Below, one piece after another: positions 34,083 through 41,935 of a stretch of DNA of 64,000 nt. The notes beneath the pieces are model-generated. The model was not told the origin of the DNA. It worked only from the letters and a program-made list of their open reading frames with translations, and searched no databases. Both the position numbers and the translations under genes were made by a program. This stretch comes from Actinoplanes philippinensis (GTDB taxonomy: Bacteria; Actinomycetota; Actinomycetes; Mycobacteriales; Micromonosporaceae), in the NCBI RefSeq assembly GCF_900113015.1, contig NZ_FONV01000008.1, positions 124,001-188,000 of the forward strand, written 5' to 3'. The stretch's first letter is position 1. The number at the start of each line of letters is the position of its first letter.

Positions 34083-35167
34083 AGGTAGCCGTCGGCGTCC
34101 AGACATCCGGTGTCGCCGGTGTCGATCCAACGGTCACCGGTGCCGGCCGTCCACGCCTGGACCAGACCGGGCCGCCCGGTCGCCAGCGCCCGCCGCGACG
34201 CCGGGTCCACGATCCGCAGCAGCACCCCCGGCAACGGCCTGCCGACCGACGCCAGCCGCTGCGTCCGGCTGCCGTCGCGGTGGTCCTCCGGACTCAGCAG
34301 CGTCAGCATCCCGCCGATCTCGGCACACCCGTGCAGACGCGCCAGGTCGGTACGCAACTCCGTGGTGCACGCCCGAGCGATGGCCGGAGTGAGCCGGCCA
34401 TGGGCGTACAGAACATGGGGCCGTGCCGGCAGCGGGCCGATCCGGTCGCGGGGCTCGGCGACGACCGCGGCCAGCAGGCCCGGCGTCACGAAGGCGTGGG
34501 TGACCCCGGCCCGTGCCATGGTGTCCAGGACGGTGGCCGGTGACCCGTCGACCGGGAGCACCGTGGTCGCGCCGTACCGGATCGCGGTGACCGCCTGGAC
34601 GAAGGCCGCCGCGACGATCAGCGGGGCGGCGACCAGGTTGACGCTCGCCGACCGCAGGCCGGTGACGCCGGCCAGGGTGTCACCGGCCGCGGCCACCGCG
34701 GTGTGGGTCAGCACGGTGTCGCCGTCGGCGGGGAACCGGCAGAACGGCGCGTCACCCTGCGGCCCCGCCGGCGGTGTGCCGGTGGCGCCGGCCAGCAGCC
34801 GTTCGTAGTCGCGGCCGAGGTCGATCAGGGTGCCGGTCCATGCCCGGACGGCGGCGTTCGCGGGCCCCGCCAGGATCACCGGCGCGCCGCACCGGGACGC
34901 AGCGTCGACGAGCGCGTCCGGCGACGACCCGGCCGCCATCGGGGTGAAGACGGCGCCGATCCGGGCGCAGCCGAGCGCCACCTCCAGCGTGGCCGGCCCG
35001 AGGGGCGCGGCGAACACCACCCCGTCACCCGGACGTACGCCGAGCGTGTGCAACATCGCCGCGACGGCCCGCACACGTCCCGCGAAGACCGGCCAGGAGT
35101 GGGAGACGGCCCCGTGGACCAGGGCGGCGCGGTCCCGGCCGCGGCGGGGCACATCGTCGGATCTCAT
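34058..35167 (-). CDS. Degenerate adenylate-forming (AMP-binding) protein
   Basis: A 369-residue ANL-superfamily relative. The N-terminal half has RPGDGVVFAAPLGPATLEVALGCARIGAVFTPM, and the A5-A7 regions are present (YAHGRLTPAIARACTTEL, LHGCAEIGGMLTLL, then DTGDTGCLDADGYLYL). The Ser/Thr/Gly-rich phosphate loop (TSGSTGxPK) is absent, the sequence reading DTVLTHTAVAAAGDTLAG. The protein also stops right after the A7-type motif, so the C-terminal subdomain with the catalytic Lys is missing. Adenylation is therefore unlikely. It is divergent from the small SARP gene across a 13-bp inverted repeat. Confidence 0.78.
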   Translation of the reverse strand: MRSDDVPRRGRDRAALVHGAVSHSWPVFAGRVRAVAAMLHTLGVRPGDGVVFAAPLGPATLEVALGCARIGAVFTPMAAGSSPDALVDAASRCGAPVILAGPANAAVRAWTGTLIDLGRDYERLLAGATGTPPAGPQGDAPFCRFPADGDTVLTHTAVAAAGDTLAGVTGLRSASVNLVAAPLIVAAAFVQAVTAIRYGATTVLPVDGSPATVLDTMARAGVTHAFVTPGLLAAVVAEPRDRIGPLPARPHVLYAHGRLTPAIARACTTELRTDLARLHGCAEIGGMLTLLSPEDHRDGSRTQRLASVGRPLPGVLLRIVDPASRRALATGRPGLVQAWTAGTGDRWIDTGDTGCLDADGYLYLTAESG

Positions 35168-35207
35168 GGCTACAGCGCACCAGCCGGCTGTCAACGCCGC
35201 GATGACA

Positions 35208-35238
35208 CGAAAACCTGAACACGGCGTTCAGGTTTTCG
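35208..35238. promoter_or_regulatory. 13-bp inverted repeat between divergent genes
   Basis: CGAAAACCTGAAC (35208-35220) and GTTCAGGTTTTCG (35226-35238) are perfect inverted arms around ACGGC. The site is 41 bp from both the adenylate-like start and the small SARP start, so one dimeric repressor could control both. SARP proteins bind direct repeats, so another regulator is more likely. Confidence 0.65.
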
Positions 35239-35278
35239 CTCAACGTTCGTATCGGCGCGCCCTCCTACGCTTCCCGGC

Positions 35279-36157
35279 ATGGTTGATGTCGTTCGTGAGT
35301 TCCCGACCTTCAGCGTTCTCGGCCCGGTGCGGGCGTGGCGCGCCGGCGCCGAGATCGATCTCGGTTCGCCGCAACAGCGGACCACCCTGGCGATGCTGCT
35401 GCTCAATGAGCGTGCGGTGGCCACCCTCGACGAGTTGATCAAAGGGATGTGGGGAGATCAGCCACCCCGGTCCGCGGGGACGACCATCCGCACCTACATC
35501 TCCCGCCTCCGGGCCGTCCTCGGCGCCGGCTCGCGCCTGGTGTCGATCGGCGGCGGATACGCCTTGGACGTGCCGCCGGAGGCGTTGGACCTGGCGCGGT
35601 TCCAGCGGCACACGGCACGCGGCGCGGTGGCGGCCCGCTGTGGTGACCACGACGCCGCCGCCCGGGAGCAGACCGCCGCCCTGGCCCTGTGGCACGGGCA
35701 GCCGCTGGCCGGGACGTCCGGCCCGTACGCCGGCTGGCAGCAGTCGCGCCTCCAGCAGCTGGTGGACACCGCCCGGGTGGATCTGCTGACCGCGCAGCTG
35801 GCTCTGGGCCGGCACCGTGAGGTGCTGCCCGAGGCCGTCGCGATGGCCGCCGCGAACCCGCTGTGGGAGGACGCACAGACGCTGACCATGCAGGCCCTGT
35901 ACGGCAGTGGCCGGATCGCCGAGGCGCTGGAGCACTACCGCCGGGTCCGCCGGAACCTGCTCGACGAGCTGGGCCTGGAACCGGGGCCGCGGATGCGTGA
36001 CGTGCACCGGCGCATCCTGGCCGGCGACCCGTCGCTGGCGCCCGCACCGCCGGCCGCCACCGCACCGGCACCGGCCCGCCGCCGTCCCGTCCGCCGGACC
36101 CTGTCATCGCGCGCCGGCACCCATCTGGCCCGGACCTCGCTGCGCCGCGTCGGATGA
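35279..36157 (+). CDS. Small SARP-family transcriptional activator
   Basis: A pathway-type SARP of 292 residues, like ActII-ORF4/DnrI in layout: winged helix (FSVLGPVRAWRAGAEIDLGSPQQRTTLAMLLLNE to RLVSIGGGYALDV) followed by a BTAD domain (EALDLARFQRHTARG to LGLEPGPRMRDVHRRILAGDP), then a Pro/Ala/Arg-rich tail. No ATPase domain. Such activators usually sit in antibiotic clusters, but no polyketide or peptide synthase genes are in view. It is probably controlled through the 13-bp inverted repeat upstream. It converges with the next SARP gene, 8 bp apart. Confidence 0.88.
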   Translation: MVDVVREFPTFSVLGPVRAWRAGAEIDLGSPQQRTTLAMLLLNERAVATLDELIKGMWGDQPPRSAGTTIRTYISRLRAVLGAGSRLVSIGGGYALDVPPEALDLARFQRHTARGAVAARCGDHDAAAREQTAALALWHGQPLAGTSGPYAGWQQSRLQQLVDTARVDLLTAQLALGRHREVLPEAVAMAAANPLWEDAQTLTMQALYGSGRIAEALEHYRRVRRNLLDELGLEPGPRMRDVHRRILAGDPSLAPAPPAATAPAPARRRPVRRTLSSRAGTHLARTSLRRVG

Positions 36158-36165
36158 CCGCGGTG

Positions 36166-38937
36166 TCAGGCCGTCGCCGTGGTGGTGAGCGCCGCCAGCC
36201 GGGCCCGCAGGCCGGCCGCATTGGAGTGGTAGACGCCGTCGAGGTCACGCAACACCCGGTCGCGGACCTCGGCGAGCCGGTCCGGATCGCCCAGACGGGC
36301 GTGGCACTCGGCGACGGCGGTCAGCATCGCGGTCGTCGCCCACGCGTCGTCCCCGAGAGCGATCGCCTGCTCGTAGGTCCGTACCGCGGCGGCGTCGTCC
36401 CCGAGACGGCTCCGGAACCGGGCCATGTTCTCCAGCAGCCACACGGTGAGGTACGGCGCGTTCCCGTGGATCCGCAGCCCGTTGCCGAGTTCGGCCTCGG
36501 CGGCCGCCAGGTCCCCGGTGCGGTGCAGCACCCGTAACGCCGTGAACGAGTACGTATCACCCAGGATCTGCCGGGCCCGGACCCGGTCGGCCTCCGTCGC
36601 GGCGGCGACCCCGTCCAGGACCCGGACGCAGAGCACCACGGCCTCGTCGGCCAGCGCCCCCGCTCGTTCGATCTGCTCGCCGCTGGGCCAGCCACCCGGG
36701 TCGACGAGTGCGGTGGCGATGTGCACGAGCGCCCCGGCGGTCCGGATCGGATCGCCCGCCGCACGCCCGATCGCCGCCGTGGTCTCGAGCTGCCGCAGCG
36801 CCTCCGGATGGTCCCCACGCTGGTAGTGCCAGGAGGCGAGAGCGTGGTGCAGATAGCCGCGCCACCACACCTCACCGGCCCGCTCGGCGGCGGCCAGAGC
36901 CCGCCGCACCAGCGACGGCGTCTCGTCGGAGCGGCCCAGGGTGGCGGTGAGGAAACTGTCGAACGCCCAGCACGTCAGCCACAGCGGCGCGTCCGCCCCG
37001 GCCCGCTCCGCGGCGTCGAACGCGGCCAGCAGGTTGTCGTGCTCGGCGGCGAACCAGGCCAGCGCCTGTTCCCGGCCGGACGGGGTCCACGCGGTGACAC
37101 CCGGCGCGGGCGTGCCGGCGTCGACCGGGGCGCGATGCGGGGCCACCGTCATGGCGCAGCCGATCAACGTATGCAGGTAGTGGTCCACCACCCGCCGCAG
37201 GGTCCGCTGCCGCTCCCGCGGGTCGCCGAGCTCGATGGCGTACGCCCGCACCAGATCGTGCATCGCGTACCGCCCGGGCTGCACCTCGCTCACCAGCTGG
37301 GCGTCGAGCAGCTCGGTGAGCAACCGCAGCGTCCCGGCCCGGTCGAGCCCGGCGACACTCCGCACGGTGGTGGCCGCCACATCCGGGCCCGGGTGGGCGC
37401 CGAGCGCCCGGAACAGTTCCGCCGCCTCCACCCCGAGACCCTGGTAGGACCACGAGAACACGGCCCGCACATCCCGCCCGGCGGCGACACCGGTGAACGC
37501 GTCCAGCCCGTCGCGCTGCCGCAGCTCGGCGGCCACGTCGGCGAGGGCGAACCCGGGATGCCGCCGGGCCCAGGCCACGCACAGCGCCAGCGCCAGCGGC
37601 AGCCCGCCGCAGACCTCCGCGATCACGGCCGTCGCGTCCGGCTCCGCGTCCACCCGGGCGCCGAGCAGCGAACGCAGGTAGGCGCGCGCCTCGGCGCCGC
37701 TGAACAGGTCCAGGCCCATCGACCGGGCGCCGTCCTCCACCACCAGCCCACCCAGGTGGCTGCGGCTGGTCACCACCACAGCGCACCCGGCGGCAGCGGG
37801 CAGCAGCGGGCGGGCCTGCTCGTCGTCGCGGGCATTGTCCAGCACCACGAGCACCCGGCGCCCGTCGAGCCGGGTCCGGTAGAGGGCGGCCAGCTCCGCG
37901 AGCGACGACGGCTGGTTGGCACGGGCCACCCCGAGGGCCTCCAGCAGCGTGTGCAGCGCCTCGGCCGGCTCGACCGGCACGTTGCCCGGGGCGAACCCGC
38001 GCAGATCCACGTAGAGCTGGCCGTCCGGGAAATCGGCCACCCGGCGATGAGCCCAGCGCAGGGCCAGGGTGGTCTTGCCGGCGCCGCCCAGGCCGGTCAC
38101 CACGGTCAGCGGCCGGTCACCGGTCATCAGGGCGTCCAGCTGCTCGATCTCGGCCGTACGCCCGCTGAAGGTCCGCGGGTCGGCCGGCAGCATCGCGGGC
38201 CCGCCCGGCACCGGCTCCTGCCGGGACTCCGCCGGAGACGGCTCCGGATCGGCGAGGACCAGCCGGTGAGCATCCTGCAGCAGCTTCCCCGGCTCGACGC
38301 CCAGCTCGCCGGTGAGGGCCTCGCGGACCGTATGGAAATGGCGCAGCGCGTCGGCGCGCCGGCCGGTCGCGGCCAGGACCCGAATCAGCCGGGCATGCAC
38401 CGCCTCGTCGTACGGATACCAGGTCACCGCAAGCTGCAGGGCGCCGGTCAGCTCGCCGGCCCGCCCGGAGGCCAGCGCCTGATCAGCGGCCGCACACAGC
38501 ACCGCCGCATGCTCGCGAGCCAGCCCCGCGAAGACCGGATGCTCCCGCGACTCGGCCGGCAGGTCCGCCGCGACCGGCCCCGACCACACCCGCAGCGCCT
38601 CCCCGGCACGCCCACCGGCGACGAGTCCCCGCCACGTCAGCACGTCGAGGTCATCGCCGTCGAGCCGGTAGCCGCCACGGACCCGGCGGATAACATCGGG
38701 CGTACCCAGCGCACGGCGCAGCCGGCTCACATACTGCTGGATCGTGGACGACGCGGACCGCGGCGGATCGTCGCGCCACAGCACGTCGGCGATCGTCGCG
38801 GCGGCCACCGGGCCACCCGCCCCGGCCACGAGCACCGCCAGCACGACCCGCTGCTGCGGTGTCCCCAGATCGGCCTCGGCATCGTCGCGGCCGGCCCGGA
38901 CCGGCCCGAGGACACGAAACCAGGAGCCGCCACGCAT
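36166..38937 (-). CDS. AfsR-like SARP regulator with NB-ARC ATPase and TPR region
   Basis: A regulator of 923 residues. The winged helix starts WFRVLGPVRAGRDDAEADLGTPQQRVVLAVL, BTAD runs to about 235, and the NTPase has P-loop GLGGAGKTT. Walker B is VLVVLDNARDDEQ, followed by an SRSHLGGL sensor region and a C-terminal helical repeat domain. Architecture and many segments match the SARP at 31278-34082 (for example FPDGQLYVDLRGFAP). The ATG at 38937 gives the usual SARP N-terminus; a start at 38964 would add nine residues. It is divergent from the P450 gene, 72 bp apart, and is a candidate regulator of it. Confidence 0.87.
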   Translation of the reverse strand: MRGGSWFRVLGPVRAGRDDAEADLGTPQQRVVLAVLVAGAGGPVAAATIADVLWRDDPPRSASSTIQQYVSRLRRALGTPDVIRRVRGGYRLDGDDLDVLTWRGLVAGGRAGEALRVWSGPVAADLPAESREHPVFAGLAREHAAVLCAAADQALASGRAGELTGALQLAVTWYPYDEAVHARLIRVLAATGRRADALRHFHTVREALTGELGVEPGKLLQDAHRLVLADPEPSPAESRQEPVPGGPAMLPADPRTFSGRTAEIEQLDALMTGDRPLTVVTGLGGAGKTTLALRWAHRRVADFPDGQLYVDLRGFAPGNVPVEPAEALHTLLEALGVARANQPSSLAELAALYRTRLDGRRVLVVLDNARDDEQARPLLPAAAGCAVVVTSRSHLGGLVVEDGARSMGLDLFSGAEARAYLRSLLGARVDAEPDATAVIAEVCGGLPLALALCVAWARRHPGFALADVAAELRQRDGLDAFTGVAAGRDVRAVFSWSYQGLGVEAAELFRALGAHPGPDVAATTVRSVAGLDRAGTLRLLTELLDAQLVSEVQPGRYAMHDLVRAYAIELGDPRERQRTLRRVVDHYLHTLIGCAMTVAPHRAPVDAGTPAPGVTAWTPSGREQALAWFAAEHDNLLAAFDAAERAGADAPLWLTCWAFDSFLTATLGRSDETPSLVRRALAAAERAGEVWWRGYLHHALASWHYQRGDHPEALRQLETTAAIGRAAGDPIRTAGALVHIATALVDPGGWPSGEQIERAGALADEAVVLCVRVLDGVAAATEADRVRARQILGDTYSFTALRVLHRTGDLAAAEAELGNGLRIHGNAPYLTVWLLENMARFRSRLGDDAAAVRTYEQAIALGDDAWATTAMLTAVAECHARLGDPDRLAEVRDRVLRDLDGVYHSNAAGLRARLAALTTTATA

Positions 38938-39009
38938 GGACGTGGATTCTACGGCCGCCGGCATGACGACATCGACCAGCCGTCGACAACCGGCCGGTGC
39001 ACTGGACCC

Positions 39010-40422
39010 ATGACGACGACCACCGTACGTACCCTGGCCGACCTGCCGATCCCGGACGGGATGCCGGTGGTGGGCAACCTGCTGCCACTGGCCGGACCCG
39101 GCCGGCATCACGCCCTGGCCCAGTGGTGCGACGAGCACGGCTCGACCTTCCGGCTGCGGGTGCCGCAGGAGATCCTGGTGACAGCCGACCCCCGGATGAT
39201 CGACACGATGCTGCGGGACCGGCCCGGCGCCTTCCGGCGCGGCGCGCGGGTGTCGAACGTCCTGGATGAGATGGGCGCGCACGGCGTCTTCACCGCCGAG
39301 GGCGAGGAGTGGAGACGGCTGCGCCGGGCGGCCACCCGCAGCCTCAGCGCGGCCTACATCAACGCCTACTTCACCACCCTCGTCCGCAGCACCGAACGGC
39401 TGCGCCGCAAGTGGCGGACGGCGGCGGCCGCCGGCTCGCGGGTCGACGTGCTGGACGACATGCTGCGCTACACCCTGGACAACACCGCGGGCCTGGCCAT
39501 GGGGTACGACCTCAACGCGCTGGAGAGCACCGGCGACGGACTGCACGCCCGGCTGCCGGAGATCTTCCCGGAGATCGGGCGGCGCACCGGGGCGCCGGTG
39601 CCCTACTGGCGCTGGCTGCCCCTGCCCCGGCACAAGCGGATCGCGGCCACCCTGGCCGAGCTGAACGACCTGGTGGCCGAACGGTTCGCGGTGGCCCAGC
39701 AGGTGATGGCGACCGGGGCGTCACCCAGCAACTTCCTCGAGGCCCTGGTGGCGCCCCTGGCCGACGAACCCGCCCTCACCCGCGACGAGCTGTCCGGCAA
39801 CGTGGTGACCATGCTGCTCGCGGGCGAGGACACCACCGCGGCCCTGGCCGCCTGGGCGGTCTACTACCTGGCCACCCACCCACGGGTGCACCGCCGGGTC
39901 CGCGAGGAGGCGGACCGCGAACTGGGCACCGACACGATCGCCGCCGACGCCGGAAAACTGCGCCGCCTGCAGTACGCCGAAGCGGTGGTCAGCGAGGCCG
40001 TGCGGCTGCACCCGTCCGCGCCCACGATGGCCCTGCAGGCGATCGACGACGTGGTGCTCGACGGGGTCGACGGGCCGCTGCTGGTGCCCGGCGGCACGAC
40101 GATCTTCGTACTGCTCACCAACGGCGCCCGCACCGACGCCGACCGGTTCCCCGACCCGGACGACTTCCGGCCGGAGCGCTGGCTCGACGGCGGCCCGCCA
40201 CCGCCGGCGCCGGACGCACAACCGTACCTGCCGTTCGGTGGGGGACCCCGCTTCTGTCCCGGCCGCAACCTCGCCCAGATCGAGGCGCGGCTGGTGGTGG
40301 CGATGGTGGCGGCCGAGTTCGACCCGGTTCCCGAGACGTCGGCCGGGCCGGTCACCGAGCGCAGCGCCTTCACCGTCTTCCCGGAGAACATGGGACTGAC
40401 CCTGCAGGCCCGGACCCGCTGA
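39010..40422 (+). CDS. Cytochrome P450
   Basis: Haem monooxygenase of 470 residues, soluble. Motifs are intact: the oxygen-binding I-helix LLAGEDTTAALAAW (about 268-281), the ExxR helix EAVRLHP (about 329-335), PERW, and the haem loop PFGGGPRFCPGRNLA with the thiolate Cys at about 416. The AGEDTT and EAVRLHP forms and the overall length resemble CYP102/CYP4-like fatty-acid-hydroxylase-type P450s rather than the shorter Streptomyces CYP105/107 class. No ferredoxin or reductase gene is adjacent. A strong hairpin follows the stop. Confidence 0.92.
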   Translation: MTTTTVRTLADLPIPDGMPVVGNLLPLAGPGRHHALAQWCDEHGSTFRLRVPQEILVTADPRMIDTMLRDRPGAFRRGARVSNVLDEMGAHGVFTAEGEEWRRLRRAATRSLSAAYINAYFTTLVRSTERLRRKWRTAAAAGSRVDVLDDMLRYTLDNTAGLAMGYDLNALESTGDGLHARLPEIFPEIGRRTGAPVPYWRWLPLPRHKRIAATLAELNDLVAERFAVAQQVMATGASPSNFLEALVAPLADEPALTRDELSGNVVTMLLAGEDTTAALAAWAVYYLATHPRVHRRVREEADRELGTDTIAADAGKLRRLQYAEAVVSEAVRLHPSAPTMALQAIDDVVLDGVDGPLLVPGGTTIFVLLTNGARTDADRFPDPDDFRPERWLDGGPPPPAPDAQPYLPFGGGPRFCPGRNLAQIEARLVVAMVAAEFDPVPETSAGPVTERSAFTVFPENMGLTLQARTR

Positions 40423-40432
40423 GAACGATGAC

Positions 40433-40459
40433 GGCCGGCCCCCACCCGAGGGGCCGGCC
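40433..40459. terminator. Bidirectional terminator after P450
   Basis: GGCCGGCCCC and GGGGCCGGCC form a perfect 10-bp stem around the loop CACCCGA. It lies 10 bp after the P450 stop and 12 bp beyond the stop of the convergent gene, so it can serve both strands. Confidence 0.7.
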
Positions 40460-40471
40460 ATCACCGTCCTC

Positions 40472-40849
40472 TCAGGGCCGCGCCGGGCGACCGGCGATCA
40501 GCACGGTGTGCACGTCCGCCGGCGTGCTGCCCTCGATCAGGGCGGCGACGTCCCGGCATCCGCGAGCCGGGACGTCCAGGATGATCAGGTCGGCGCGGGC
40601 ACCCGGCGCCGGCGTGGCCCCGCTCGCCTCGGCGCCCGGCACATGCTGCCAGAGGTGCCGGTGAACGGGCCGGAAACCGAGGATCACGATCATGCCGGAG
40701 ACGTCGATCGCCACGGCGTCCACGGCGTCGACCCACAGCCCGATCTCGGTGATCACCGCGCCGTCGATCAGCACGTCCCCGGAAGGCAGATCGCCCCGGG
40801 CCGGGTCCAGGGTCACCACGTGGCCGCCGTAGAACAGTGTCGAAGCCAT
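40472..40849 (-). pseudogene. Core-deleted amidohydrolase remnant
   Basis: The 125-residue reading frame joins the two ends of an amidohydrolase. The N-terminal composite beta-sandwich strands (LFYGGHVVTLDPARGDLPSG to IDVSGMIVILGF) reach the position of the metal motif, which reads VHRHLWQ. It then passes straight to the C-terminal end (PGARADLIILDVPARG to VHTVLIAGRPARP). The catalytic barrel of about 280 residues is missing, so the enzyme activity must be gone. The frame is open and its ATG is coupled to the upstream hydrolase stop (TGATG), so a short protein may still be made. Confidence 0.7.
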
Positions 40850-41814
40850 CAGATCCCCTCGTAGAGACGCTGGTAGAGCGGATACAACTGCGGAGCCGTC
40901 GACGGCCTGACGATGTCGTGCTCCAGGTTCAGCACGGCCGGCAGGACGTGACCGGTCAGCGTGGCCCCGGAGGCGCCGGCCAGGGCACCGGGCACGGCCA
41001 CCGCCTCCCGCTGGTCGATCAGCGTGTCGCCCGGGGCCACCACGACGGCGGTGCTGCGAAGTACGGTGTCCGCCGGCGGCGGCCCGAGGTTCGCGGCGAT
41101 CCGCAGATACTGGGCCAGCGCCGCATACGAGTAGCCGCGCCCGTTGACGTGGTCGGGCAGCAGCCGGAAGCCGTACCCGACGAGCATCGGCCGGACCGCC
41201 ACGGCGGGAGCCTGTGAGCTGCCCGGACGGTAGAACGGCGACAGCGCCAGCAGATGCCGCACCGAGTCGGGGCGATGGTGGGCCAGCCAGGTGGCCAGCA
41301 CCGCGCCGGCCGAGACACCGGTCACCCCGGCCTCGTCGCCGAGCGCGGCCGTGACGTTCCAGGCGCTGTTCGCATATCCGGTGAGCTCGGGCGCCTCCAC
41401 GCCGGCGTGGGCGGCCCGGTCGGTCAGGCCGTGCCGGGGCGCGCGGGGCACGTACACGTTGTAGCCCAGCCGGAAGAAGTGGTCGGCCAGGCCGGACATC
41501 TGATCCGGACAGGCCGTGTAGCCGTGCAGCAGCAGCACCGCCTTGGCGGTGGCCCGGCCGTGCGACAGCAGACGGGTGGCGCACTCCGGGCGTACACCCG
41601 GGTCGGCGGCGTCGGCGTCGGCGGCCCGGCGGGCCTCGGCCTCGGCGGCGGCGAACGCCATCGGGGCCACCTCCGCCCGGTGCAGCCGCTCGTCGTCGAG
41701 CGGCCAGGTGAACACGGCGATCACGGTCAGCAGCAGCAGAGCCGACACCGCGGCGCCGGCGATCGTTGCGATGCGCCGGCGCCGCCGTACCGGCCGGTCG
41801 TTCTGGTCAGGCAA
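40849..41814 (-). CDS. Membrane-anchored alpha/beta hydrolase
   Basis: A serine hydrolase of 321 residues with an N-terminal basic stretch and one transmembrane helix (IATIAGAAVSALLLLTVIAVF), so the catalytic domain is probably outside the cell. The oxyanion segment is LLLHGYTACPDQM, the nucleophile elbow GVSAGAVLATW, the acid probably Asp in VVAPGDTLID, and the His in LEHDIV near the C-terminus. It resembles esterase/lysophospholipase-type carboxylesterases. It is coupled to the amidohydrolase remnant downstream. Confidence 0.85.
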   Translation of the reverse strand: MPDQNDRPVRRRRRIATIAGAAVSALLLLTVIAVFTWPLDDERLHRAEVAPMAFAAAEAEARRAADADAADPGVRPECATRLLSHGRATAKAVLLLHGYTACPDQMSGLADHFFRLGYNVYVPRAPRHGLTDRAAHAGVEAPELTGYANSAWNVTAALGDEAGVTGVSAGAVLATWLAHHRPDSVRHLLALSPFYRPGSSQAPAVAVRPMLVGYGFRLLPDHVNGRGYSYAALAQYLRIAANLGPPPADTVLRSTAVVVAPGDTLIDQREAVAVPGALAGASGATLTGHVLPAVLNLEHDIVRPSTAPQLYPLYQRLYEGI

Positions 41815-41935
41815 GGGACTCGTCTCCGGACAGGCGGCGTCACGCGCCGCACGTCGGCGCGCGCGGTCGGGCGCGCCTGCTCCCAGTCCACCGGCGCGCC
41901 GATGGTGTCCGGTCGACGCCGTGTCGACGTGCCGG

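Noticed and set aside
36721..40422. 1233-codon frame on the + strand running into the P450
   Set aside because: Only the part from 39010 is P450; the upstream 760 codons are the shadow of the minus-strand SARP gene. ATG 39010 is the natural P450 start.
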